From: Cervus elaphus
Lineage: Eukaryota > Chordata > Mammalia > Artiodactyla > Cervidae
Direction: 5' to 3'
DNA: 64,000 nt
Assembly (NCBI RefSeq): GCF_910594005.1
Contig: NC_057832.1
Coordinates: forward strand, 98,405,152-98,469,151
Shown: piece by piece, positions 1 through 11,699 of the stretch
How the letters are laid out: each line of letters opens with the position of its first letter
Position numbering within the stretch: position 1 is the first letter of the stretch
Notes under the pieces: generated by a model
The model's input: only the letters and a program-made list of their open reading frames with translations
The model's database searches: none
Told to the model about the DNA's origin: nothing
Position numbers and translations under genes: made by a program

Positions 1-780
1 AAATAGGAAGAGAGCAGGCTTCCTACGTAGGTATAGGTGTAGACTCTACTCTCTTTGTCTGAGGCATAGAGATATCATCAACTGCACTTTCTATACACTA
101 AACTTATAAGTAGATTTTTTTTTTTTTTTTTTGGTCTTAGAGAATAACCAAGGGCATTGTATTTCCTCTTGGTGATCAAGTGCAGGTTTTTCCTCTCAAA
201 GGCTGTGACTTCATTTCTAAGGTTAAATTGAACGGTTCTTGCAGCATAATTTCAGCCAGTTAAATTTGGGAAACTGAAAGTCATTTCAGTAAAAGAATCA
301 TCTTTGAGCCTATATAGAATGTTCATTTGATTGGGAATTGGGTATTATTTTATGCACGTTAAGCCAGATCATAGAATGATTTTATTTCAAGGTAGAAAAG
401 AAATGTCAATAGACGTATGTACTTAGTAGTACTCTTTTCATTGCTTGAGTAGAACATTTCCTCTGTATAGCCAATTGAGGATGGCATCATGCTTACTCTT
501 AGCCATTGCCTGAGAACTGATACTTTCTTATGGTGCTTTTGGGAAACGTAAGTTTTTTTCTATGCTCTTCTAACCTTTTGCTTTCTCATTCAAACTATTT
601 TCAGTTTAAATTTTTAAAAGTACTTCAAAGCATTGAATAGCTAAAGTGGTTTACCTACTGAGTACTGAATTTTGAACTTTTTATTCACCGTGAAATGCTT
701 ATAAACTAGTTGATTAAGAAAATTTTCTTGAGTTAAAAATGAAAATCTTGCATAGTCTACCTACCCAAGACATTTTTTTC
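1..780. other. Intronic sequence, no feature beyond a poly-T tract
   Basis: The sequence is A/T-rich with a T run at about 115-132. I recognise no repeat family or exon. Confidence 0.5.
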
Positions 781-784
781 TTGT

Positions 785-958
785 TTATTTTTTATTGTTG
801 TTGTTTTATTTTTATTTGAGCATATAACTTTACAATGTCGTGTTAGTTTCTGCTGTATAGCAAGGTGAATCATTTATATGTATATATATATGTCCCCTCA
901 TTTTTAGATTTCCTTCCCATTTAAGTCACCACAGAACATTAAGTAGAGTTCCCTGTGG
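785..958 (-). repeat. L1 LINE 3' end, antisense
   Basis: The stretch resembles the reverse complement of an artiodactyl L1 3' end, with landmarks TTTATTTGAGCATATA, TTACAATGTCGTGTTAG and AGAGTTCCCTGTG. It is diverged and 5'-truncated. Confidence 0.65.
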
Positions 959-969
959 TTTTTTTTTTT

Positions 970-1440
970 TTTAATTTAGGTGTAAATGGACTTTTGATAA
1001 GCATGGATATATGTAACCATCACCACAGTCAAGATAAAAGGCTTTCATCATTTCCCACCGCCCCCACACACAATTCTTCCATCCTCTTTGGAGTCAGTCC
1101 TCAGCCCTTCCTCTGGTCCATGGCCACCACTGATCTGTAATGTATCTTTCAATTTAACCTTTGCAAGAATGTCATAGAAATGGAATCATGTATTTGAGAT
1201 CCATCCATGTTTTTACCTCCTTTTTATTGCAGAGTAGTAGTCTATTGTGTGAGTGGACCACAATTTGCTTATCCAGTCCCCTGTTGAGGGAGATTTTGGC
1301 TAGGGGTGATGACAGATGAAGTTCTGACCATATTCTATGAGTCCTCTAATCTCTTTCTGGAACAGGATTTGACTTTCTTTTAATTGAGCTGCTATGATTG
1401 TTGTAATGCTGCTTTGCATGTTTTCTTCCTAAACACGATT
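970..1440 (-). repeat. Old L1M-type LINE fragment, antisense
   Basis: Landmarks of the mammalian L1M 3' region in reverse orientation are present: CACCACAGTCAAGATA, CCACTGATCTG, ATGGAATCATGTA, GAGATCCATCCATG, TTATTGCAGAGTAGTA and CACAATTTGCTTATCCA. The short open frame at 955-1140 lies in this repeat and is not a gene. Confidence 0.7.
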
Positions 1441-1645
1441 GTGTCTTTTCTTCTTAGCATTTGCCAAGTCCCACTTTCTTTTCTCAGTGTTGTACTTCAT
1501 GGAACAGAAATAGATGGTGGGCAAGACCAACCCAATAAAAATATCCAGACACCTGTTTTTTTCAGGGCTGTAGAGGGCAGACATATTCTCGGTGTTTCAC
1601 GTCTGGTGGTAGAAAAAATTTCCCCTCCATGTTGGGGATACAAAG

Positions 1646-1861
1646 AAAAGAAAGAAAGTTTAGCCACTCAGTCGTATCCGACTCTTTGCAACCCCATGGA
1701 CTGTAGCCTAGCAGGCTCCTCTGTCCATGGGATTTTCCAGGCAAGAGTACTGGAGTGGGTTGCCGTTTCCTTCTCCAGAGGATCTTTCTGACCCAGGGAT
1801 TGAACCTGGGTCTCCCACGTTGTAGGCAGACGCTTTACCGTCTGAGCCACCAGGGAAGTCC
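1646..1861 (-). repeat. Bov-tA SINE with target-site duplication
   Basis: The tRNA-Glu-derived head (reverse complement, ending GAGCCACCAGGGAAGTCC) and the Bov-A body (AACCCCATGGACTGTAG, GGCAAGAGTACTGGAGTGGG) are present. A near-identical flank TTGGGATACAAAG occurs at 1632-1645 (one extra G) and 1862-1874 and is the likely target-site duplication. Open frames on both strands here are SINE-derived. Confidence 0.92.
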
Positions 1862-1874
1862 TTGGGATACAAAG

Positions 1875-3288
1875 GAGGTCTCCTTCTTCCAGCGTGGGAA
1901 ATGCACCCCACAGTCTCCTGCCGTTTGGTCTCTGATTTTTAGGCTACCCTCCCTTACTATTTGGTGAAGAAGCAGAAGCAAGGAAGAAAACCGAAGGTCA
2001 TGTTCTCTGAGTGTGCTACAGATTAGAATGCAGCCTCTCAAGTTTAGGGCTTTCTTCCAACGTAGTGCTCCTGCAAATGTCCTCTTGATTCATTCCTCCC
2101 AGGAATGGAGCCCAGAGCCTGAAACATGGTTTCTCCTATGTTCCAACACTTTGAAGGCCTGAGTGAGGCACTGTGCCAGCTAACTAAACACTGTGAGAAA
2201 CTGTAAACCACAGACAACACTTAATGAGAGATTATTGATGGACCAGCTGCAACACCTTTTTTATTGTTTTTGGTAGTGTGCGTGTCTTTTTGGATTTTTT
2301 TCCCAGCCAGAGTGGTTTTGTTTCTAGGGTTCTCTCCTGTGTTCACTTCATCGCTGGTAAACTTGACCTCACTGCTGTTTACACCCTTCACCAGCCCCCT
2401 TTACAGACGCTTCACCATGGAGCATGGCAGACCAGCCAGGGAAGGGGAACTTTGTGGTCATGTTGGAGCTGGGGGCATTCCCAGGTGTCCCCTCTCAGGG
2501 CTCCACTGATGTCAGGAGATTGTCTTGCTAGACAGCTGGTTCCTTGAAGGGAATCATAAATTTCCTCTGTGAATTGAAAGATCACTTGGGGCCCTGGAGC
2601 CTCTGGGTTGGGAGGGAGGGAATGTGGAGTGATGGAGGTCCTCTTTGCCTTTCTGGTCAGGAATGTGGTTATGCTCTGCCTGCTGTGTGATTGCAGAAGT
2701 GATTCTTCTGGGCTGGAGTGCCCTGACTGCAGAGATACCTACGATGAGAAGTTAAAAATGAGGGTGTGTGTTCGCTTCAGTAACCTTAGAACTGACTTCC
2801 ATGTTCTCTTTTTTCTCTCTGTCTGTCCACTTGTACACACATACTTTGCTGCTTCAATATTTAGGTTAGTTGGACCCAAACCGCTTTGTGCTCCTGAGTC
2901 CTTTAGCCTCAGGTCAGCCCTGCAGCGACAGGATTGTCAGCTCTTTTAGGCTGGGAAACCCTTCTGGTTTGCTGGAGTGGGCAGTTCAGGACGCAGTTGT
3001 ACCTGCAGGAGGCTTCATCATGTTTGAGTTCTGTTTCCCAAGTGCTTGCGGAGTTGAATACCCCCATGGTACCATTAAAAGCTCTGCATGTATTTGTTTT
3101 TAGTTCTTTTTCCTATGATGTTAATCAAAGAGTGATTGTGATGATGAGAACTAATTAGTGAATTTCATTATTAACAGTTCCCATCTGAGACTTGCACATG
3201 ATAATCCTGAGTGGTTAATTGTTAACTAATAGGTTTACTTATTCCCATTTCCCTGTGCTGTAATGGCTGCCTCTTTCCAGTCGCAACG
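1875..3288. other. Intronic sequence without recognised features
   Basis: I see no repeat family I can name and no splice-bounded exon. Overlapping short open frames at 2264-2547 and 2608-3158 have no recognisable protein content. Confidence 0.5.
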
Positions 3289-3298
3289 ATGTTACGCC

Positions 3299-3503
3299 TT
3301 GTTGTTCAGTCACTCAGTCACGTCCGACGCTTTGTGACCCCATGGACTGTAGCCCCCCCAGACTCCTCTGTCCATGGAATCCTCCAGGCAAGAATACTGG
3401 AGTGGGTTGTCCTTCTCTAGGGGGTCTTCCTAACCCAGGGATCAAACTTATGTCTCCTGCACTGGCAGATGGATTCTTTACCACTGAGCCACCAGGGAAG
3501 CCC
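3299..3503 (-). repeat. Bov-tA SINE
   Basis: It runs from GTTGTTCAGTCACTCAGTCA to GAGCCACCAGGGAAGCCC. An imperfect flanking repeat ATGTTACGCCT / ATGTTAAAGCCT (near 3289 and 3504) is a likely target-site duplication. The 89-codon minus-strand open frame here is SINE read-through. Confidence 0.92.
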
Positions 3504-3519
3504 ATGTTAAAGCCTGCTC

Positions 3520-6500
3520 TGTGGCTGTTTTCAGTGGAAAAATCATAGATTTCACTTTGCTGGCAACTGGTGTAAACTGACAACCAAAATCCGTGTTCCA
3601 GAATTTAGAGAGATTGATTTGTGTTTAGTTCTGCTCTTGGAGGAGACTGGGGACCTATCTGTGTGAGTAGTGTTCTTGTGGCTCTCTGCCCTGTGACCGC
3701 CACGTAAGGGTTCTCCTTTCCTTGCTCTCTTCCCCACCCTATCCCCCTCCACAACTTACCCACTCTCCCAAGCTTGGTAATTCACTATACTCAATTATTT
3801 CAAACATGTGTTTGCTTACACAGCAAAGTACTTTGTTAGAGGTAAGTTACAGTCTCACTGATGAAGGGGATCTTTTATAGGCATTGACACATGCACCCAC
3901 ATTTATAAGAGGTTTAGACTGACCATCAAAGTGAGGGCAGAGTAGGAGTGTGTGCTTAAGGTGTTTTTATAACCTTTCCCACTCCCTGAGGATCATCCTG
4001 CCTTTCTTCAGGCCCTTCAAAACCTCACTCCTATAAATTTGAGGTATAGATATTAACATCCTTTGAAATGAAGCCACCCCAGGCACATTTGTTGCATCAT
4101 TACTTTCTCAATTTCAAGGTGCATTGAGGAAGCAGAAACATTCCTTAAAGAGATGCCATCCACAATAGCAGGTTAAATGTAGCTAATGCAACCTTAAATT
4201 AGCTTTTCTAAGAGGACAGAAAAATACTTAATATTTGGTTTGTTTTGGAGCACAGGTAATGTGAAAACTACCAGTGCAACAAAGAAGACTTACCTGGTCA
4301 GAATTACAGTTGCTTCTTGATTATTTACACTGGTGGAGGGGAATATTAGTACAGAAAACTATAGCTAATATAGCCACATGCATTCTCAAAGCCTTGAGAC
4401 TGTGTAACTCAACTGTGATAGCTGCAGCGAATAGATTCCCAGATCTCATGAAAACCAGCCTGAGGATGGTTTACTCCACAGAAGGCTTGAGGATGAGGGT
4501 CTTTGTAACAGTATTTTTAAACAGAAATATTGATATTTAATAGTCTTGCCTGTGCCTTAAGTTTCCATGTTGTTATTTCTTTAAATTTGAGGCCATTAAT
4601 CTTTATTTTTAAAAATATGTTTGGAGTTATAAGGAAATCTGTCATTTCACCAAGTCTTAGAAGGTCCTGCTTTGAATTATTGGAAGAGAATTTTGAATGT
4701 CAATGTTAATGACATCCTTTCAACTTTATCATTTGGCTGCCCTTGAGATCTACCTGCCATCTTCAACTCTTCATTAGGGCCTAAACTGGGCTCTTATTAT
4801 ACTGGTTCTTGTAATCATGTTTTCTCTTATTTACCTATTGCTGAAACCTTTAGAAATGAGTATTGGAGCCTAGCACATTGCTGTACTTTCACAGGCTCTT
4901 AGGAAGGCAATCGTTTAGCCGTAACATTTAGTCTATTTTCTAGTAAGATAAGCAAAAGTCCTAAAATTTAAAAAAAAAAAAAATTCCATCACTAAATTCA
5001 CAGAGAATGACTTATAACTATATCACTTGAGGGAACCTGTCAGTCTGTCTTTCCAGTCTTTTCATTTGAGCCCCTGAAACAAACGCTAAAGGTTTCGAGA
5101 ATTTTTGTATTGAAAAGGAACTTGCCAAGCAAAGGAAGAACTTGAGATGACGAGGAAAGACAGATAGCATTTTCTGCCTGTGACATGAGTTTTGAAAAAG
5201 CTGATGACATCTTTTGGTGATTGCATTCAATTTAATTGGCTTTATAAGAATTTTTTATTTCAAAAACTCTACCACCTTGGGCAAGATTTCCATCTTTTCC
5301 TTTAATGGATGGTCCATGGGCATATCACCTGCTCAAGAGAATCAGGAGATTCACATTTTGTCTCACAATTTTACCTCTGGAAAGAGACATGGCCAATTCT
5401 CGTGTGCTTTTAAAATTTGCTTTCATGGCTTCGGTTGTCACAGCTGGCTTTTACTTCTCATCGTCATAATCAGTGGCATGTCACATTCCCTTTGCTCTCT
5501 TCCCATGTATTTCTGGAGTAGGATTAAATTGTAGGTTGAGATTTAGGAGGAGTGAGGAACATCCATTGTTTTATTTTTATCTATCCATCTGTCTTTATCT
5601 GTCTTACATGGCTAACAATAGGGCCCCTTCATGTCTCTCTGATTCTCTGAGTAAGTATCCCTTGATAAACTAGGTAATCATTTAGCAAAATAGAAGTTTG
5701 CTGCCATTTACTTTTTTAGTATTAACATTAGAGGTGTACATGTGTGTATGTGTGGTTTTATTCCCATAAGCATCTTTCTCTCAGATAAATACATCTAAGA
5801 GACAGTGATGAGCAAACGTCTGTTTTTGAAAAATATAGATTACTGTGGTCTCTAGGGAAAGGCCTTCTCTTTAGAGACCTTAAGTTGCCTCATGATTGGC
5901 GATAATCAATTTGATAATTGTTGTTGACTTATTGGCTCAGCCCAGGAATAACATTGCAGATTTAGACTAGCATGCACAAGGGTTTTAATCAGGTGGTGCC
6001 TTCCTTCCTGTGGAGCATTTGTCTTGCTTGGCTGTTCTGGACCTCAGCCAAGCGCCAGAAAAGCATCTTCACACTGTATATGGATAGAAGAGTGTGTGAT
6101 TGTTTAAGTGTTCACTGGGGGAGTTTCCAACCCACTAAAGCTCATTGTTACCTTACCTTTTACCACTGCGCCCTTAGAAAAACACTGAGAATGGATGACT
6201 GTCTCTCCTTTTCTCCGAGAATCTGTTTAAAGAGAAGGATGACTCTCATTACTATAAATATTGCTTTCATCCCAGCCTACCTCACGGCTTCTGAATGAGA
6301 GGAGCCCCTTTGGCTGCTGTGAAGACTCTCAAATACTTGATGGCTTGTTAAATTTTCATTATCTAATGTGCATTAATTTAGGTACAATAGCTCTGTTGCT
6401 AGGAGCAGAGATAGGAAGGAAGAGCTTGGCGAGTGCAGACGGCTTCTGTCGTCCGAGTTGGGCAAGTGTGCAAAGCTTGCTGTCCTCTGAGGGAGCTTGG

Positions 6501-6940
6501 GGCTCTGCTGGCCATGCTGCAAACCTCTGAAATTCATCCAGTGACTATTCCCCCAGCACATGCCACGTGATACCCTGTGCTTGCTTACTCTGTCATCTGT
6601 TTAATTAGCTAGAGAGACTGAAAGGATTTGATGGCTCTCAGCTCCTCCAAAGCTGAGAGCTCTGAGGTTCAGAAGGTCCATGAGTTGGTACTCTTGAGGG
6701 TAGACGCTTGCACTTTGGGTTGATGCATGGGAAAAGTTTTTTTTTTAAATCCCTATAAAGTTTCACATGCTTTTATCATTTCTATAATTATTGGTGCTGA
6801 CATGATGTGGTGTTTTCTGGTCCCCATGGATCACATCCTGCTATTGCAGGTTTCCTGGGCTGGGAACAGGAGCTGCATGCCCCGATCTCTCCTCATCCCT
6901 GGAAAGACAGAGAGCAGGGCTTAAAGCATTGGGTCCTCCC
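3520..6940. other. Intronic sequence, mostly unique
   Basis: The stretch is A/T-rich, with an A run at about 4971-4984 and a short TCTATCCATCTGTC-like tract near 5578-5610. Many short open frames overlap on both strands, as expected by chance. I recognise no gene or repeat. Confidence 0.5.
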
Positions 6941-6946
6941 CACTGA

Positions 6947-6972
6947 CCCCCCCCCCCCCCCCCCCGCCCCCC
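6947..6972. repeat. Poly-C tract (G-run on the minus strand)
   Basis: C19 at 6947-6965 is followed by G and then C6. The minus strand has a long G-run that could form a G-quadruplex. Such tracts are prone to length change and sequencing error. Confidence 0.9.
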
Positions 6973-7239
6973 GCAAAGGCTACACTCTCCTCCTTGTTAG
7001 GAAAACACAGCCTGTTAAAGACTGACAATGAACTGTTTTGGGTTTCCTGGAAAAGAGATTTAGGGGCTGTGTCAGGAACCTGGATGTTATGTTTTTTTTT
7101 TTTTAATTGAAAATAAAAGATTAGATTAAGCTTTGAAGATGGTAGGTCTTTTCCTTTAATTTTCTATAGGAGGGAAAAGAGCCCTTTTTCCTGTCCTGGA
7201 TGAGTGAAATTCTCATTTCAAGCCACCATCCTAATTTCT

Positions 7240-7547
7240 TTAAAATTATTTATTTATTTATTTATGGCTGCACTGGGTCTGTTGCTCTGAGAGGACTTTC
7301 TCTAGTTGCAGTGAGCATGGGCTACTCTTCATGGCAATGTGCGGGCTTCTCATTGTGGTGGCTTCTCTAATTGCAGAGCACAGGCTCTAGGTACACGGGC
7401 TTCAGTAGTTGCAGCACTTAAGCTCAGTAGTTGTGGCTCTTGAGCTTAGTTATTCTGCAGCACGTGGAATCTCCTGGACCAGGGCTGGAACTCCTGTCCC
7501 CTGCATTGTCAGGCAGATTCTTATCCACTGTGCCACCAGGGAAGTCT
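7240..7547 (-). repeat. CHR-type tRNA-Glu SINE
   Basis: A (TTTA) tract leads into TGGCTGCACTGGGTCT, then GGCTTCTCATTGTGGTGGCTTC, GGGCTTCAGTAGTTG and the tRNA-like end TGCCACCAGGGAAGTCT. This is the Cetartiodactyla CHR layout, in reverse orientation. It ends about 260 bases before SND1 exon A. Confidence 0.85.
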
Positions 7548-7781
7548 TATATCGCTGAATGCTTTAGTAATGGAACAGAGGAGAGAAGAGAGTCATTGAG
7601 AATGCTCTAGAAGCTTTTGGTTAACTCTGTTTCTCCTGTGAATGTCACGTGGGTTTCCTGTTTTTGTCATAGTTTCAGAAATGTCTGATATTCTAAGGTT
7701 ATTTGCCCAACTTCCTGTGATCTGCCAGACTTTTTGCCCCAGACCAGAGAGAAAGAAACATTTACCTTGATTCCATTGTTT
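7548..7781. other. Unique intron sequence just before exon A
   Basis: No repeat is seen between the CHR SINE and the splice acceptor region. Confidence 0.5.
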
Positions 7782-7809
7782 TTCTGATGGTTCTTCTTTT
7801 CTCCCCTAG
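7782..7809 (+). promoter_or_regulatory. SND1: 3' splice site of SND1 exon A (branch point, polypyrimidine tract, AG)
   Basis: A CTGAT branch-point-like motif lies at 7784-7788, with its A 22 bases before the acceptor AG. It is followed by an almost unbroken pyrimidine tract that ends in CCCCTAG, with AG at 7808-7809. The spacing and tract are those of a strong mammalian acceptor. Confidence 0.85.
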
Positions 7810-7951
7810 GACACCCAAAAAGCAAAGCAGTTTCTGCCCTTCCTTCAGCGGGCAGGTCGTTCTGAAGCTGTGGTGGAGTATGTGTTCAGTGGTTCTCGTC
7901 TCAAGCTGTATTTGCCAAAGGAAACTTGCCTTATCACCTTCTTGCTTGCGG
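7810..7951 (+). CDS. SND1: SND1 exon A (internal): linker to SN4 and first strands of SN4
   Basis: This 142-base internal exon encodes 47 complete codons plus the first base of a glycine codon. The frame opens with GAC (Asp-Thr-Gln-Lys-Ala-Lys-Gln-Phe) and runs through [10 protein letters not shown] to Ile-Thr-Phe-Leu-Leu-Ala. I recognise this as the region leading into the fourth SN-like domain of SND1, about residues 505-555 of roughly 910 (numbering from memory). The domain begins near Arg-Ser-Glu-Ala-Val-Val, and the Val-Phe-Ser-Gly-Ser-Arg-Leu-Lys-Leu stretch is part of the OB-fold barrel. SND1 binds RNA, takes part in silencing complexes and decay of inosine-containing or microRNA precursors, and acts with STAT factors in transcription. 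The exon starts in phase 0 after AG and ends in phase 1 before GTAAGT. No stop, frameshift or unusual substitution is visible, so it looks like the functional gene and not a pseudogene. Confidence 0.97.
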
Positions 7952-7957
7952 GTAAGT
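7952..7957 (+). promoter_or_regulatory. SND1: 5' splice site of the 52.7 kb SND1 intron
   Basis: The donor reads G|GTAAGT, a perfect match to the intronic consensus, and starts a phase 1 intron. Confidence 0.93.
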
Positions 7958-8312
7958 CTCCTGTGTTATGTGATGTTCTGGAAATTCTTCCTGGAGCTCA
8001 GGAGTCATCCCTGGAGGTCACATGCCCTCCTTCCCACTGGGTTTTCCGCAGGACTTGGAGCCCATGTGGGTGCTTCAATCTCTGATGGAGACATGAACAC
8101 AGAGCTCCTAGTCTGATCCTGCACTGGTTCCATCCTGCTTCTCATTCCTGCCAACCGCAGGATGTGGGCACATAGGACAGCGTATGAGACACATACATGC
8201 TCACACCCTGAGTGAAGGGAATTCCAGACCTAAGACAGTGTTCATCATGGAGTGAGTGTTCATGGCTAGCGTCTGCCATTTGGGCTAGACCGCCCTGCTG
8301 TGTTTGTGAACC

Positions 8313-8493
8313 ATTTTTAAAGTCTTTATTGAATTTGTTACATTATTAGTTCCATTTTACGTTCTGTTGTTTTGTTTGTTTGTTTGTTTGGCCAAGAGGC
8401 ACAATGTGGGATCTTAGCTCTCTGACCAGGGATTGAACTTGCAGCCCCTGCATTGGAAGGCAGTCTTGACCACTGGACTGTCAGGAAAGTCCC
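8313..8493 (-). repeat. CHR-type tRNA-Glu SINE with (GTTT)n stretch
   Basis: It reads AAAGTCTTTATTGAATTTGTT, a (GTTT) run at about 8373-8390, GTGGGATCTTAGCTCTCTG, CCAGGGATTGAACTTG and a degraded tRNA-like end. This is a reverse-oriented CHR-like SINE shortly after exon A. Confidence 0.82.
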
Positions 8494-9854
8494 CAGCCTT
8501 CCTCCTTTTCTTTGCTGACCAAATGTCCATCTTTCTTACCTTATCTTTTCTAATAATATTTCACAAGCCAGCAAGTCTATGTGTGAACCATGCTCTGTGA
8601 GCAGTATACATGTATGCATTCAAGGAGCAGATGGCTTCATTATTTCCCTGTTGGCAGGCAAGAAAATTATTTCCATCAGTACTTTGCAGAGGCTGTGGTC
8701 TTTGAGGGAGAGGGTCACCCCACACCTGTGCACACAAACTTTTGCTCACTCCCAAAGGACATATCCCGTTGTGTTTACCTGCTGCTCGCTGCCTTCTCTG
8801 GGGCTGTCCTGTTGCCTCAGCCCTACTTCTCTTGAATTCCTGAGTAGAATTTGCCACAGGGGAAGAGAACTGAGGGCCCCCTTTGCCTTCTCTGCCACAT
8901 TGCCTCAGCCTCCCTTTTGTTGAAGGCATTGATAGGGTCTTCCCGAATAAGGGTCTCCTGCAGACCCCAACTAAATGGATCATTAGGTGTGATCAGTGAC
9001 TCCCTAAGCACGTGGCCATGAAGCTCACAGTTGCTGCTTGGCCCTCATGGCTCCTTGAGTCTCCTGCAACATCTGATCACTGCCTGGCTCTACAGGCCTT
9101 CTGAAGGGGCCAGTGGATACATGATATACAATTCAGGGGCAGCTCTAGAGAAGGAAGGCTGCAACAAAGCCACACCTCTCTGGAGGCCTATGCTTTCATG
9201 TCTGCACATGTGTGCTGTAAGTGAACGGAGGGGCAGGACGGCAGTGTGTGCGAGTCCTTTCATGGAGCCGTTCATGTCCTTTTTATTAAGGTTCTCGTAG
9301 TGGAGGAGTTTCTTAGCAGTGAATTCTTGTTGTTACAGGGTTTGAGGTATGATATTCAACTCATTCTTTGCTCACTGCCTGCAAAACAAAAGCATCATTT
9401 TGGCAGCGTTGAGCTTGATCCCAGAGGTGTGAAAGAGAAACGGCATTATTCGTTCCCGGAAACTTGGCCACAGATCTATAGGGGAAAGAAAACATTGAGG
9501 TTCTGGCTTCCCAACATAAAACCACCTGAATGGAGCCTACCCAGGGCTTTAGACCTGTCTTGGCTGGAGTATTCCTGCAGAACCTTTTGGTCGTACCTTG
9601 CTCAGACACAGGCAGCCTGATCACTTGGCCTTGGTGTCCACTGGTTCTCCTGTGTATTTGGCATTCTTCTAAGCTTACCAATTCAAAAGGCATTGCTTGA
9701 GTTACCTTACATAGTGAAAGATAGATTACAGAAGCTAATACCTGCTAAAAATATAAGCTTTTACATTTTTCTCCTGCCATCCTCTATGCAGTTGTGTTAT
9801 GCATCTTCTGATTTCTTTAGAATCCTGGCAGGGATACAGAACATTGAAGAGTCG
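8494..9854. other. Intronic sequence without recognised repeats
   Basis: Several open frames of 60-140 codons overlap on both strands, the longest at 8561-8983 on the minus strand. None resembles a known protein or has splice borders and codon structure to support it. Confidence 0.5.
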
Positions 9855-10088
9855 TGAGAGAGAGAGGAGGCAGGGAGGCCTCAGTTTGAACCATGGCTCT
9901 GCTGTTTATGAGCAGGGGACTTCAGCGAGGTTTGTTGTTGTTTTTTCTTACTCTCGTCAAGCCTTGGTTTACACATTGGCTGACTGGAGAGCATTTCTTG
10001 CCTTTTAGGATTTTTGCGAGGGTTTAATAAGATGCGTAAATGTTCAGAGCAGGCCTGCCATAAAGTAGATCATCAATAAATGTTTCCT
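9855..10088 (+). repeat. MIR SINE
   Basis: Order of landmarks: TTTGAACCATGGCTCTGCT, a degraded middle with AAGCCTTGGTTTACACATTGG, GGGTTTAATAAGATGCGTAAATG, and a tail AGATCATCAATAAATGTTTCC. This is the mammalian-wide MIR arrangement on the + strand. Confidence 0.75.
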
Positions 10089-10379
10089 TCCTGCCCTTTT
10101 CACAAAGACTTAGTGACTTCATAACCAGAGCTTTCCTTAACTCCGTGTGGAATGGCACAGTTGTGCACTGTGTGTATCTAGGAGATTCTGCTACCACATT
10201 AATTGAAGTAAATCAAGAGAAGGAGCTGCCCCAGCTGCCTCCTGACTTAGCAGAACGCTCACTGAAAGAAGAGCTACTGGCTTTCCTCTTTGAGTTTGGA
10301 GCAAGGAACTCTGCATCCTGGTAAGACACAGGCCTAGGTCTTGAGATGCTCTAGAGGAGAGACAGGCACGTGAACAAAC

Positions 10380-11680
10380 TGTAGTTTGGGGTGGTAGGCA
10401 AGAAAATAGAATTACTTACAAGACACTGAAGTAGCTAGCACAGAGGAGGGAGTGGTTGGTTGGGTGGAGGTCAGGGATTGTGTATCTGGGCTGTGTTTGA
10501 AAGGAGATATGAGTTTGCAATGTTGTAAGGACAGGATGAGAGGGGAGGAGAAGGAATATTCTAGGTAGAGGTACCAGCAGGTACAAAGATACAGAGGTAC
10601 AGTATATTGTGATGTTTCCAGGGAACCATGAATCCTTTGGTACAGTGAAGAGTGGGGTGAGGCTGGAAATATAGAAGGAAGCTAGTCTTCCATGGAACAT
10701 GCTATGGACCCTCAGAGTTGTTTAAGGTACGAGGAGCATGCCATGCTCACACTTGGTGTTAAGACAGTTTATCTTGGTAGATATGTTAGAATACATGAGG
10801 CTGGAGGCTGGGAGAGTGGTTAAGAAGCAAGAGGGACAGAGGCCCAAAATCTGGTGATAGAGAAGAGGAAAGGTTAGAAGAGTTTTTAACAGGAAGACTT
10901 CCTGTTCTGGGGGTCAAGGATGGGGGGTGACATTGAATATAGGAGAGAAAGTAAACTGGCCCAGGGCTTGAGTTTTTGGGCAGAGTTTGATGTCCACCAG
11001 CAAGGGCAACACTAAGAATAGGTTCTTGGAACAGATGATTAGATGGAGATGATTAGATGGAGAATCCTGAAAGAGCAGTCTTCTGGAAGCCAAGTGTTGG
11101 GTTTCACCTTAAAAGATCGAGTAGGTAAAAACTATGGAATGATTTATACTACTGATCGATTACTAAGTCACAGATTTTTCTTCCTTTAATCAAGGTTGAT
11201 TCAGCTAACAGATTACAGACTATTGGGGAGTAAATGTGGGTAAGAAGAAACAGAATTTAAAATAGACAGCTCTTCATAACAGTCTAACAGAATGGAAAAA
11301 GGAATGCAGAAAATTGAGTGCTAAAGGGTCAAGGGAACATTCTAAGGATGTCAGCATCTTGAGTACCTTTATAAAAACTGTAATTGTTAGGATCAGAGCA
11401 GAACATGACATGAATACTTAGAAAAGCTATTCAGTATACCTATTGTCTTCATAGTGCCAATTATAGAATGTAAAACTCAACGAAGTCTTCTTGGCTAGTG
11501 AGGACATTAAAGAGATGAAGTGAGATGATACCAGGACCTTGAGGAGCACTGGTCTGAATTCTCACAAGCAGGAACTCAGAGGGGATGCAAGTCAGTCATC
11601 AGTCGGGCAGTGACCTAGTGGAAACAGATTGAATGAGAGGGAGAACAGGGCTGGAGATCCTAGAGAGAAGGGCCCCTCGG
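10380..11680 (+). repeat. G/A-rich old interspersed repeat, family not identified
   Basis: The block is purine-rich on the + strand and contains phrases typical of long, old mammalian repeats, such as AGAGGTACCAGCAGGTACAAAG and GAGGCTGGAGGCTGGGAGAG. The same style recurs at 42660-43020 and 47020-47800. I cannot name the family, and it may hold more than one element. Confidence 0.4.
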
Positions 11681-11699
11681 TTGTCTGAGACCAACCCCA

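Larger units (their letters stand above)
1..7809 (+). other. SND1: SND1 intron upstream of exon A (3' part only)
   Basis: This is the 3' end of the intron before exon A; its donor is outside the window. It holds antisense L1 fragments, two antisense Bov-tA SINEs, a poly-C tract and one CHR-type SINE, listed separately. No other SND1 exon was recognised. In particular, the segment expected just upstream of Asp-Thr-Gln-Lys (the end of SN3 and the following linker) was not found. Confidence 0.85.

Noticed and set aside
3314..3583. 89-codon frame with Gly-Gly-Ser-Val-Val-Lys-Asn-type sequence
   Set aside because: Similar peptides arise from every antisense Bov-tA in the window, so it is SINE-encoded by chance.
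1..7809. Previous SND1 exon
   Set aside because: No splice-bounded frame with the expected end of SN3 was seen; it must lie upstream.
7810..7951. Processed SND1 pseudogene
   Set aside because: The exon has intact acceptor and donor sites and is separated from the next exon by an intron, so it is the parent gene and not a retrocopy.
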